The position numbers were made by a program, and so were the translations under genes. Source: Bacillota bacterium (GTDB lineage Bacteria; Bacillota_A; Clostridia; DSM-8532). From it: DNA of 11,344 nucleotides. Positions 1 through 6,907 of the stretch are shown here, piece by piece. Positions within the stretch are counted from its first letter, which is position 1, and each line of letters opens with the position of its first letter. The notes under the pieces were generated by a model, which searched no databases, was not told the origin of the DNA, and was given only the letters and a program-made list of their open reading frames with translations. Where the stretch lies: positions 1-11,344 of the forward strand of contig JAFADM010000401.1 in the NCBI GenBank assembly GCA_023424865.1, given 5' to 3'.

Positions 1-42
1 GAGATGTCTTCAATCCATTATATGTATGATGGACAAAACTCG

Positions 43-79
43 AAAGCCTTGTCACCTTGAGCTTACCGGCTTTTTTTCG
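43..79 (+). terminator. Possible intrinsic terminator of an upstream gene
   Basis: AAAGCC at 43-48 pairs with GGCTTT at 68-73 and is followed by a run of seven T at 71-77. The stem is short and the loop is about 19 bases, so this is a weak terminator by shape. It would fit the end of a plus-strand gene lying to the left of the window. Confidence 0.4.
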
Positions 80-202
80 TTCTAGAATTATTATATTCGG
101 TCTGGAAGGATTTAGTACCCTTCATTAGGGTTTCAGGCAAGGATTAGAGCTTTTAGAGCAAAATAAAAAATAAGCCTGTGCTCAGACTAAAAAGGTTCTT
201 TG

Positions 203-284
203 CCGCTATAATTTAGTGAGTCCATCTCCAGAGGACTCTTATACCGCTATAATTTAGTGAGTCTTATCGGCATAGGACTCTATG
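203..284. repeat. Two tandem 41-bp hairpin modules
   Basis: Two units, 203-243 and 244-284, begin with the same 20 bases, CCGCTATAATTTAGTGAGTC. The next stretch differs, then both units share AGGACTCT. In each unit GAGTC(C) pairs with (G)GACTC: 218-223 with 233-238, and 259-263 with 276-280. Each unit can therefore fold into a small hairpin with a variable loop. Each also carries an exact TATAAT (207-212 and 248-253), but neither has a recognisable -35 box at the right distance. The function is unknown. Confidence 0.75.
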
Positions 285-380
285 CCTGCTTCAGTGAAAC
301 AGCTTCGGCTCCCCTTGCCCAAAAGCCATTATGCTTTTAATGTATGCAGTAACACCCTAAAAATGTATTGGAGGAAAACC

Positions 381-1259
381 ATGAACCGTTTTGTCGCCCT
401 GTGCAGCAAGCTTAAATACCTGGGCCTACTGGGCCTTCCCATGCTCTTTTCAGATGCAGTTATATGGAAATATTTATGGCTGTTCTGGCTCTTTGGTTTT
501 GTGGAAATCGCTGCTTCCTTTTCCATTATCCTTCAGTCTCTAAAGCAGCTGGTGGGTCTTCCCTATATCTTAATCTCCCATGGCTTTCACCTGTCCGGCT
601 ATGAAGATTACAAGCCGAAGGTCAACTATTCCCTGCCCTTTAATGGCCCATGGACAGTGGTCAACGGCGGGCCGGATAAGGAAACCTCCCATTCATGGGG
701 TGTTTACACTCAACGCTACGCCTATGACTTTATTATTCTCGACGATAGCGGCCAAAGCTCGAAGGGCGATAAAACCCTGGTGCAGAATTATTATTGCTAC
801 GGGAAAGAGGTTCTGGCTCCCGCTGATGGCATTGTGGCGGATGTAAAGGATCTCTCAAAGGATGCCCGCACCTTTGGCAATGGAAAGGTGGATCCTGATG
901 TGAAGGCTATTTGCGGAAACCACATCGTAATAAAGCACGCAGAAGGCGAATACAGCCTGATCGCCCATCTTAAGCCTCAAAGTGTCCGGGTGAAGCCCGG
1001 CGAAAGCGTTAAAAGAGGGCAGGTTATCGCCCTTTGCGGCAATTCGGGAAACACCTCGGAGCCGCACATTCATTTTCATATTCAGGACGGAAAGAGCTTT
1101 TATGCCTCCGCCGGTCTTCCCATTCATTTTAAGAACATAGCGACAGAAAAAACAACGAATTATGATAAGCTGGATCCCCGGCCTGTACCCGAATACGCTC
1201 ATCTGGACAGAACAAGGGTGCATCGCGGCTTAACCGTATCAAACCGGAATCTCCCCTAA
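381..1259 (+). CDS. Membrane-anchored M23 family (LytM-like) metallopeptidase
   Basis: This is a predicted zinc peptidase of the M23 family, whose members cleave peptide cross-bridges of peptidoglycan. The 292-residue protein has hydrophobic segments at about residues 13-25 and 31-54, which should anchor it in the membrane. The M23 core follows at about 140-235. It contains APADG (147-150), the H196 of an IAHL motif, and the PHIHFH motif, whose H229 and H231 fit the family's HxH pair. The first zinc-binding motif, normally HxxxD, reads RYAYD, with D116 present and Arg at the usual His position. H104 in SHSW might supply the missing ligand. An ATG at 282 would add 33 residues, but GGAGG at 370-374 lies six bases before the ATG at 381, so that start was chosen. 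It is a single gene, convergent with the hydrolase operon. It could instead be a degraded, non-catalytic LytM protein. Confidence 0.85.
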   Translation: MNRFVALCSKLKYLGLLGLPMLFSDAVIWKYLWLFWLFGFVEIAASFSIILQSLKQLVGLPYILISHGFHLSGYEDYKPKVNYSLPFNGPWTVVNGGPDKETSHSWGVYTQRYAYDFIILDDSGQSSKGDKTLVQNYYCYGKEVLAPADGIVADVKDLSKDARTFGNGKVDPDVKAICGNHIVIKHAEGEYSLIAHLKPQSVRVKPGESVKRGQVIALCGNSGNTSEPHIHFHIQDGKSFYASAGLPIHFKNIATEKTTNYDKLDPRPVPEYAHLDRTRVHRGLTVSNRNLP

Positions 1260-1310
1260 ATGCCTTGTCATTCTGCAAGCAGTTTGTGATGGCTTGAGCC
1301 TGGAAGAAGC

Positions 1311-3323
1311 TCAGTAAGCAATCATGGGTATCATAGGGGGCTTGTCCTTTATGGGCGGCAGCTCTCCGTTTTTTATGCGGTAAACCCTTTCGCTGCACTG
1401 CCGAACCCCTTCCAGCATGGGAAGATAGGGCTGGGAGCAGATATCGAAAAGGCCGATATTGTAGTTTTCACCGTCAAAGCGGCCCAGAGCGAACTGGTCA
1501 TAGAGCTGAAAATAGTGACAGCCCACTCCTGCCGGATGAGCGGCAACCCTTTCACAATAATAGCGGTAGGCCGTTCCCCTGTCCTTTTGCGTAGGCACCC
1601 CCTCCAGACCTGTTGCTGTAAGCCCGCTGTCCAAAGCGCCAAAATGGAACTCACCGATGAGGATGGGGCGATCCACTCCCAGCCCCTGAACATGGTCCAG
1701 CGTTGGTGTGGGATCCAGGCTATAGCAGTTAATGGAGAAAACATCAAAATATTCCCATCCCGTTACCACATCCGGGTCCGAAATCCAGGCCCAGCGCAAG
1801 CCCAGGTTCATATGGTGTGGAGCGGCTTTACGGCAGGCTTCCGAAGGAATCCGGATGTATTCGTTCAGAAGAATACGGGAAAAGGCGGACATATCCCCCC
1901 CGGACTGCTCCGACCAACCGGATACCTTGTAAAGGGGCTCATACAGATCCTCGAAGCTTTGAAAGGGATGCTTCCAGGCCTCGCTTAAAGCCGGTACATC
2001 TTTATATTTTTCCTTAAGCCAGTCGATAAGCCTTTCGCGGCACCGGGTCCTTGCCGGGTTGTACAAAACCTCCTCGGCAAGGTTTAAATGGTTCACAAAG
2101 GCCCACGCCGGTTCATTTCCCAGGAAATACCCGATCATCATAGGGTCCTCCCTGTATTCTTTAAGCAGCTGGGCCGCTTTCTCAGCATTTTCTGCGTATT
2201 CAGGACTGAACACATCGGGAAAATCCCTGAAGACAGTCTGACGGGTTGACGGAAACTGCTTGAGGGTTGTGGTGTAGGGTAAACCCAAGGCTTTATAATA
2301 GCGGGGATCCGACCAGTTTCCCAGGGTATTCATGCCCGCTGCCTTTAGCTGACGGCCCATGAAGCCTGTCCAACGCCCCTCCCAGCTCTCACCAAATGCC
2401 CGGTAAAGATTGGCCCTTGCAAAGGAAAAGAACTTGCTCTCCTTCTGCTTGTCTCCCTTTGGGCCCCGATAATCGTACATGTCTCCAAAAGCCGGATCCG
2501 TACGTTCAGGAAGCCAGTCCATAAATTTCTCCCAGCCATCGATCCGGCAATCCGTACGAACACCCACACAATCAGGTCCCATACTGAAAAAGGGATGGCC
2601 CTTGGGATCCACCAGCCACCATCGTCCATGGGCTTTCGCTTTGCTGAAAAAGCCCGTCCCCTCTGTCAGCCGAAGTCCTGTCCAACCGCCGTATTCGTTC
2701 CATTGACTCAGGGTATACTTTTCCGGTAACTCCTGATCCAATCCGTTCAGTTTTGTTTTAAGAGCTTCCGTGTTTTCAATTTTTTCATCCCACAGTTTCC
2801 CCTTAGTCTGTCCAAAGGCATCAATTAGCTTTAGATCCGGCAAGGGAAAGCTTTGGGGATAGTCATTCGTCAGGGTCAGCTTTGATAAGCTCACCTTTAC
2901 GTCATGGAAGCAGGGATAATTGACAAAGGTAACACGGTGAATTTCCTCTTTTTTCAGACGCCGTCCGTGGCATACCACCTTGAGCTGGCCCGGTGTTTTC
3001 TCAGGGAAGAGCTCACTGCCGTCAAGCCAATTCAAGTCGATGCACATAAGGGCTTTTACCCCCGGCAGCACCCCAAATCGGAGATTGAAGGCGGCCTCTC
3101 CTTCCGGGTCATCCTTGCTGTAGAAGAAAAAATTCAATGGAAGGCTGTGATCCTCCAGTAGCTCAAAGTAAAAGGTTAAATAACGCTCCTTTGCCTCAAT
3201 AAGCTGGGGCAGGCTCAAGCCGCCCCCCTGCCTGGGAAGCAGCAGCACCGCTTCCTCCGGCGTGCCCGAAAGAATTTTTGCTCCCTGTGTCAGCTGTTCT
3301 TCTCCTAGCAATATCTCACCCAT
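1311..3323 (-). CDS. GH-A clan glycoside hydrolase, GH50 beta-agarase-like
   Basis: This is a predicted 670-residue glycosidase with no signal peptide, so it probably acts in the cytoplasm on imported oligosaccharides. About 200 N-terminal residues form a likely beta-rich accessory domain. The catalytic barrel starts near residue 212, with WWLVDPKGHPFFSMG at about 235-249. GNEP (402-405) offers E404 as acid/base, and IGEFHFGA (556-563) offers E558 as nucleophile. The motif GRFDGENYNIG (614-624) near the C-terminus is typical of proteins annotated as GH50 beta-agarases; this assignment rests on memory of the family, not on a search. Start: GGAGG (complement of 3331-3335) lies seven bases before the ATG at 3323. 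An ATG seven codons upstream would leave that Shine-Dalgarno inside the gene. The gene lies 33 bases after the GH35 gene, so the two are very likely one operon. The true substrate is unknown; agar is not implied. Confidence 0.75.
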   Translation of the reverse strand: MGEILLGEEQLTQGAKILSGTPEEAVLLLPRQGGGLSLPQLIEAKERYLTFYFELLEDHSLPLNFFFYSKDDPEGEAAFNLRFGVLPGVKALMCIDLNWLDGSELFPEKTPGQLKVVCHGRRLKKEEIHRVTFVNYPCFHDVKVSLSKLTLTNDYPQSFPLPDLKLIDAFGQTKGKLWDEKIENTEALKTKLNGLDQELPEKYTLSQWNEYGGWTGLRLTEGTGFFSKAKAHGRWWLVDPKGHPFFSMGPDCVGVRTDCRIDGWEKFMDWLPERTDPAFGDMYDYRGPKGDKQKESKFFSFARANLYRAFGESWEGRWTGFMGRQLKAAGMNTLGNWSDPRYYKALGLPYTTTLKQFPSTRQTVFRDFPDVFSPEYAENAEKAAQLLKEYREDPMMIGYFLGNEPAWAFVNHLNLAEEVLYNPARTRCRERLIDWLKEKYKDVPALSEAWKHPFQSFEDLYEPLYKVSGWSEQSGGDMSAFSRILLNEYIRIPSEACRKAAPHHMNLGLRWAWISDPDVVTGWEYFDVFSINCYSLDPTPTLDHVQGLGVDRPILIGEFHFGALDSGLTATGLEGVPTQKDRGTAYRYYCERVAAHPAGVGCHYFQLYDQFALGRFDGENYNIGLFDICSQPYLPMLEGVRQCSERVYRIKNGELPPIKDKPPMIPMIAY

Positions 3324-3356
3324 ACATCCACCTCCACTTTTCATTTTCAGATTTAT

Positions 3357-5102
3357 TTAGCCTAAATCGGGGCTTGCTATAAGACTTATGCTGTTTTTAG
3401 CCTTGCCCTCCGTCTCAAATAAAAGGATTTCATTTTTTCCCTTTCTGATAAGAGGACCGGGTATATAAAGCCGTTTTTGGGGGCCTATTTCCCAATAGCG
3501 TCCCAGGTTAAAGCCGTTGATAAAAGCGCAGCCCTTTCCCCATCCGGAAAAATCAAGCCAGGTGTCCCCTGCTTCCTCAGCCTCAAATTCAAACTGGTAG
3601 AAGGCAGGTCCGCCTTCCTCATAGCCCTGGCTGAAATCCAGCTTTTCCAGATTATTTAACAAAAGAGGGTATTGCCTCCATTTGAAATGCTGATGCCCGT
3701 TTATCTGGACGGCTCCACCAATGCCCTTTCGCTGCCTTTCAAGATTGGGCCCGAAATTCACACGCCCCATATTTTCCGCCAAAAGAGCCAGCGTACCTCT
3801 CTTGCAGGGGATATTGCCAAGGGTGTGTTCCTTTAAAAGCTCCCTGTCATACAGGGTAATCAGGGGCTTGCCGTCTAAAAAGAGATTGACTCTGTCATTG
3901 GCGTCCCAAAGACGTATTTTCTCCAGCTGGGTTTCCTTTTCAAGCACGGAAAGGTACAGGATGTAACCATAGCTCTGGCCAAGCTTCTCCATGGTTTGAG
4001 GATACTCCGAATCAATACCCTGAGCCAGGGCTTCCAGTGTGTTGAAAAGACCCACTTTTTGCTTTACAGTGAGTGTTCCGTAGGCTTTCTTTCTAATTTG
4101 GGCGGTGAAGGAAATCTCCCTTAAGGCGGTATGCCTGGAGATGACCTTTTGGAGCATCTCATACTTGGTTGTGATATCGCCGCTTTCCGTCAGAAGTGCG
4201 TCATAATCGTAGGAGGTGGTGTCGGGAGTTAGCTCGTCATAATAATTGGAACCGTTCATAAAACCAAAATTGGTGCCCCCGATGAACATGTAGATATTGG
4301 CGTTACCATGCTCGAGTATGTAATCAAGGTTCGAAGCGTTTTCCTCCGCGCTGGTGGTGTTATGCTTGCCGCAGCCCCAGTAATCAAACCAGCCCACCCA
4401 GAATTCGGTACACATAAGAGGGCCGCCGCCGGTGTGCCCCTTTAACACCTGGAACTGCTCCTGGGCCTTGGAGCCGAAATTGGCCGTAGGAAGAACGTCT
4501 TCCACGCTTCCGCAGGCCAGGGCATCCCCCCAGGGGCCATCGGAGGTGATAAGAGGAACGGTGAGGCCGTTATCCGTCATCAGCTTTTTAAGCGCTTTGA
4601 GATAAGCCGCGCTGTCGCCGTAATACCCGTATTCGTTTTCCAGCTGCATAAGAATGACAGGGCCGCCGTGAGTGATTTGGAGAGGAGAAATAATCTTAAA
4701 GAGCTTGGAATAATAGGCCTCCACATGCTTTAAAAAAGGTTCATAGCAGCCTCTCAGGCGCATATGGTCCTCACCCAGCAGCCAGCCGGGAAGGCCGCCC
4801 AATTCCCATTCGGCACAAATATAGGGCGAGGGCCTTAAGATAACCCACAGACCCAGCTCCTGGGCTATTTTTACAAAGGCTTTAATATCGGCCATGCCTT
4901 CAAAGCAATAGCTTCCTTTTTCAGGCTCGTGGATATTCCAGGGAATATAGGTCTCCACAGTATTGCATCCCAGGGCGGCCAGCTTTTCAAGCCTGTCCCG
5001 CCAATATTCGGGCACGATGCGGAAATAATGGATGCCTCCCGAGATAATTTTAAAGGGTTTACCGTTTAAATAGAGCTGATCCCGAATCTCAAATGCTGCC
5101 AT
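3357..5102 (-). CDS. GH35 family beta-galactosidase, cytoplasmic
   Basis: This enzyme should remove terminal beta-linked galactose from oligosaccharides by a retaining mechanism. The 581-residue protein matches the compact bacterial GH35 form. The barrel covers about residues 5-325, with SGGIHYFRI (21-29), ETYIPWNIHEP (50-60) and RPSPYICAEWELGGLP (90-105). E157 in LENEYG is the expected acid/base, and E233 in CTEFWVGWFDYWG is the expected nucleophile, by analogy with other GH35 enzymes. Beta-sandwich domains follow; the last contains GWGKGCAFINGFNLGRYW (520-537). There is no signal peptide. The start ATG at 5102 has AGAAGG (complement of 5108-5113) five bases upstream. It is the first gene of an operon with the GH50-like gene. 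No transporter or sugar regulator is visible nearby. Confidence 0.95.
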   Translation of the reverse strand: MAAFEIRDQLYLNGKPFKIISGGIHYFRIVPEYWRDRLEKLAALGCNTVETYIPWNIHEPEKGSYCFEGMADIKAFVKIAQELGLWVILRPSPYICAEWELGGLPGWLLGEDHMRLRGCYEPFLKHVEAYYSKLFKIISPLQITHGGPVILMQLENEYGYYGDSAAYLKALKKLMTDNGLTVPLITSDGPWGDALACGSVEDVLPTANFGSKAQEQFQVLKGHTGGGPLMCTEFWVGWFDYWGCGKHNTTSAEENASNLDYILEHGNANIYMFIGGTNFGFMNGSNYYDELTPDTTSYDYDALLTESGDITTKYEMLQKVISRHTALREISFTAQIRKKAYGTLTVKQKVGLFNTLEALAQGIDSEYPQTMEKLGQSYGYILYLSVLEKETQLEKIRLWDANDRVNLFLDGKPLITLYDRELLKEHTLGNIPCKRGTLALLAENMGRVNFGPNLERQRKGIGGAVQINGHQHFKWRQYPLLLNNLEKLDFSQGYEEGGPAFYQFEFEAEEAGDTWLDFSGWGKGCAFINGFNLGRYWEIGPQKRLYIPGPLIRKGKNEILLFETEGKAKNSISLIASPDLG

Positions 5103-5163
5103 TCTAACCTTCTTTCAGCCTAATACTTCATAGCAGGGCTTCAACTAAGGCTCATTTTAAAAT

Positions 5164-5208
5164 TACAGACAAAGGTTTATCTTAAATTTACAGATCTATC
5201 ATACAGAT
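5164..5208. promoter_or_regulatory. Three TACAGA-type direct repeats over the GH35 promoter
   Basis: TACAGAC at 5164-5170 and TACAGAT at 5189-5195 and 5202-5208 are direct repeats, with starts 25 and 13 bases apart. The last two flank and overlap the candidate -10 box of the GH35 operon. The arrangement is what operator half-sites can look like, but the region is AT-rich and chance remains possible. Confidence 0.35.
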
Positions 5209-5226
5209 AAAAAAAGGATGCTGCAA
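5198..5226 (-). promoter_or_regulatory. Candidate sigma-A promoter of the GH35/GH50-like operon
   Basis: Read on the minus strand, TTGCAG (5226-5221), a 17-base spacer and TATGAT (5203-5198) form a fair promoter. The -10 box matches five of six consensus bases; the -35 box matches only three. Transcription would begin near 5191, giving a leader of about 90 bases before the ATG at 5102. Confidence 0.5.
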
Positions 5227-5301
5227 TAGAACAAAAACTCAGATTATTACCTCGTTATCCGCACCCCGGAGCATTCGGGCACATCACGGCGCGACGATGC
5301 G

Positions 5302-5355
5302 AAAAAGCCGGACTAACGGTTATGTTCTTCCATAAAGACATAACCATTAGCCCGG
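5302..5355 (-). terminator. Strong intrinsic terminator-like hairpin, minus strand
   Basis: The arms 5308-5324 and 5339-5355 are 17 bases each. In minus-strand RNA all positions pair, two of them as G-U wobbles; on the plus strand those two are A-C mismatches. After a one-base bulge (5325) the stem continues with 5326-5329 and 5335-5338, leaving a five-base loop at 5330-5334. On the minus strand the stem is followed by a run of five T (complement of 5302-5306). The strand-specific pairing and the T-run both point to termination of minus-strand transcripts. It sits upstream of the GH35 promoter and immediately beside the -35 box of the plus-strand promoter. Confidence 0.7.
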
Positions 5356-5360
5356 TTCTC

Positions 5361-5387
5361 TTGACAAATATACTTGAAAGGTATAAA
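5361..5387 (+). promoter_or_regulatory. Candidate promoter of the PLP-dependent sulfur enzyme gene
   Basis: A perfect TTGACA at 5361-5366 is followed by TATAAA at 5382-5387 with a spacer of 15 bases, which is short. A slightly shifted -10 box (TAAAAA at 5384-5389, spacer 17) is also possible. The -35 box starts six bases after the right arm of the minus-strand hairpin. Confidence 0.6.
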
Positions 5388-5507
5388 AATAGGATAATAA
5401 AGCCAATTAAATAAATAGGATTACTTTGTTTTATCCATCCTACATCTGTGCTCAATAAACGCAAGTTCCAAATATATATTTTTACGAATCACCAAGGAGG
5501 AAAAACC

Positions 5508-6701
5508 ATGAGCAAACGCACCTATGGCAGTGAATTCGGCTTCCAAACACGAGCCGTCCATTCCGGTAATGATGTGGACAGTGAAACCGGCGCGATACGC
5601 CGCCCCATAACCATGGCCAACAGCTATGAGCTTCCCTATGATCCCACGGACATGAACTGGAGCAGTGCGGGAGAAAAGCCCCTGTATACCCGTAACGGCG
5701 GCGCCAATCAGCAATACCTTCAGGATAAGCTCAAATCCCTGGAGGGCGGCGAGGATTGCGTTGTGCTGGCAAGCGGTGTGGCCGCTTTGTCAGGCATCTT
5801 TTTTACTTTTTTGAAAACCGGTGATCACGTCATTTTTTCAAGCGTCACTTATATCGCCGTTTACCGGCTTTTAAACGAGCTGTTTCCCGGAAAGTACGGC
5901 GTTGAAACGACCCTTATAGATACCACGGATCCGGAAAAGGTGCGGGCGGCTTTGCGGCCCAACACCAAACTCATCCATATTGAAACACCGGGCAACCCCA
6001 CTACCCAGGTAAGCGATATCGCGGCCATAGCCGCCATAGCCCATGAAAACGGCGCTCTTCTCTCAGTGGACAATACCTTTGCCTCACCCTATAATCAGCG
6101 TCCGCTGGAGCTGGGGGCAGATCTTGCGGTGGAGAGCCTTACCAAGTACATCAACGGCCACGGCGACGCCATGGGAGGCGCTGTAATCGGCAGCAAGACC
6201 CTTATTGATCGCATTCGTTCCGATGCCATGGTCAACCTTGGAGGCGCCATCAGCCCCTTCAATGCCTGGCTCATTATGCGCGGCGCCGTCACGCTGCCCC
6301 TTCGCATGGAACAGCATAATGCCAACGCCCAGGCGGTGGCTGAGTTTCTTGAAAGCCAAAAAGGCGTACGCTTTGTGGCGTATCCCGGCCTTGAAAGCCA
6401 TAAGGGCCATGAGGCGGCAAAAAAACAAACCCATCACGGCTACGGCGGTGTGCTGGCTTTTGGGCTCAATGGGGATCATGATACCCACAACCGTTTTGTT
6501 GCCGCGCTTCGAGTAATTACTAACGCCGTATCTCTGGGTCATGATGAAAGCCTTATTGTTTTTCTGGGAGAAAAGGACGAACGCCAGTACCTGTATCCGG
6601 AGGAATTCCACGGGGGCTTCTTTCGCTTAAGCCTTGGACTTGAAGACAGGGAGGATCTCATCCGGGATTTGGCCCGGGCTCTGGAAGCCGCAGGACTTTA
6701 A
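5508..6701 (+). CDS. Cys/Met metabolism PLP-dependent enzyme (cystathionine gamma-synthase family)
   Basis: This belongs to the fold-type I family that includes cystathionine gamma-synthase, cystathionine lyases, methionine gamma-lyase and O-acetylhomoserine sulfhydrylase. The exact reaction cannot be read from the sequence. Landmarks in the 397-residue protein are Y60 and R62 (YTR, phosphate contact from the neighbouring subunit), ASGVAAL (88-94), Y115 (ring stacking), SVDNTFASP (186-194) with D188, the PLP-binding K213 in SLTKYINGHGD, and R373 in FFRLSLGLED, which binds the substrate carboxylate. The Cys found beside the stacking Tyr in methionine gamma-lyases appears to be replaced by Ala117, which argues against that activity. 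The usual Pro and Thr-His after ESLI are also absent here (VFLGEKDERQ). The start at 5508 was chosen because AAGGAGG at 5494-5500 lies seven bases upstream; the open frame extends 20 codons further. Confidence 0.9.
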   Translation: MSKRTYGSEFGFQTRAVHSGNDVDSETGAIRRPITMANSYELPYDPTDMNWSSAGEKPLYTRNGGANQQYLQDKLKSLEGGEDCVVLASGVAALSGIFFTFLKTGDHVIFSSVTYIAVYRLLNELFPGKYGVETTLIDTTDPEKVRAALRPNTKLIHIETPGNPTTQVSDIAAIAAIAHENGALLSVDNTFASPYNQRPLELGADLAVESLTKYINGHGDAMGGAVIGSKTLIDRIRSDAMVNLGGAISPFNAWLIMRGAVTLPLRMEQHNANAQAVAEFLESQKGVRFVAYPGLESHKGHEAAKKQTHHGYGGVLAFGLNGDHDTHNRFVAALRVITNAVSLGHDESLIVFLGEKDERQYLYPEEFHGGFFRLSLGLEDREDLIRDLARALEAAGL

Positions 6702-6738
6702 GCTTTAAAATATGCTGTAAAAGTCCTCTCCGGCTTCC
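6683..6738 (+). terminator. Stem-loop spanning the stop codon of the PLP-enzyme gene
   Basis: GGAAGCCG (6683-6690) pairs with CGGCTTCC (6731-6738), and GGACTTT (6693-6699) pairs with AAAGTCC (6720-6726), separated by a small internal loop. The stop codon at 6699-6701 lies in the stem-loop. No clear T-run follows, so it may be a weak terminator or an mRNA 3' stabiliser. Confidence 0.4.
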
Positions 6739-6746
6739 TTCCGCCC

Positions 6747-6907
6747 TGTTAATCAGCGTGTTAATCAAGTTTGTTAATCAAGTTTGTTAATCAAGTGTGT
6801 TAATTAAGTGTGTTAATTAAGTGTGTTAATTAAGTGTTTTAATTTGTTAATGAAATGTGTTAATCAAGTGTTTTAATCACTCTGTTAATCAGTCTGTTAA
6901 TCCTAAG
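6747..6907. repeat. AT-rich minisatellite, about 13 copies of a 13-bp unit
   Basis: The consensus is TGTTAATCAAGTG. Unit starts are at 6747, 6759, 6772, 6785, 6798, 6811, 6824, 6837, 6845, 6858, 6871, 6883 and 6895. The spacing is 13 bases in the middle and 12 at both ends, with one truncated eight-base unit at 6837. Three central units carry TTAATTAA in place of TTAATCAA, which suggests local duplication. The right end overlaps the last codons and the TGA stop of the kinase gene, whose terminal Leu-Thr-Asp lies in repeat sequence. The array fills the gap between two convergent genes. Confidence 0.93.

Larger units (their letters stand above)
1..380. other. Non-coding region upstream of the M23 peptidase gene
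   Basis: No gene is supported in these 380 bases. They hold a weak terminator at 43-79, a small hairpin (ACCCT 117-121 with AGGGT 127-131), and two tandem 41-bp hairpin modules at 203-284. A possible weak promoter for the downstream gene is TTGCCC at 315-320, a 17-base spacer and TAATGT at 338-343; the match is poor. In frame 3 a reading frame ends with TGA at 27-29, just before the terminator. It could be the tail of an upstream gene, but eight codons are too few to judge. Confidence 0.6.
5103..5507. other. Divergent control region between the GH35 operon and the PLP-enzyme gene
   Basis: These 405 bases contain no supported gene. From left to right they hold the GH35 leader with three spaced TACAGA-type repeats, a candidate minus-strand promoter at 5198-5226, a GC-rich stretch at about 5250-5300, a strong hairpin with a T-run on the minus strand at 5302-5355, and a plus-strand promoter at 5361-5387. 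The plus-strand leader runs for about 115 bases to the ATG at 5508. I saw no SAM riboswitch or T-box core in that leader. Confidence 0.6.

Noticed and set aside
1..29. Tail of an upstream plus-strand gene ending with TGA at 27-29
   Set aside because: Only eight codons are visible, and other frames stop nearby as well, so no coding claim can be supported.
203..253. Two TATAAT boxes as tandem promoters of the M23 gene
   Set aside because: Neither has a plausible -35 box or a TG extension, and both lie at the same place within a repeated module, so duplication explains them.
1292..1319. Bidirectional terminator between the convergent M23 and GH50-like genes
   Set aside because: GCTTGAGC and GCTCAGTAAGC can pair with a bulge, but no T-run follows on either strand and the stem overlaps the stop codon.
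5255..5464. Small minus-strand ORF of 69 codons with a hydrophobic stretch
   Set aside because: It needs a TTG start without a ribosome binding site, runs through the plus-strand promoter and the terminator hairpin, and has no recognisable motif.
5388..5507. SAM riboswitch or T-box in front of the sulfur enzyme gene
   Set aside because: The leader is AT-rich, without the conserved cores of either element and without a terminator before the ATG.
6084..6611. 175-codon minus-strand ORF over the PLP-enzyme gene
   Set aside because: It is antisense to a well-conserved gene and has no family features; the open frame follows from the codon use of the real gene.
6747..6907. CRISPR-like array
   Set aside because: Units are 12-13 bases with no unique spacers between them, and no cas gene is present; it is a direct tandem repeat.
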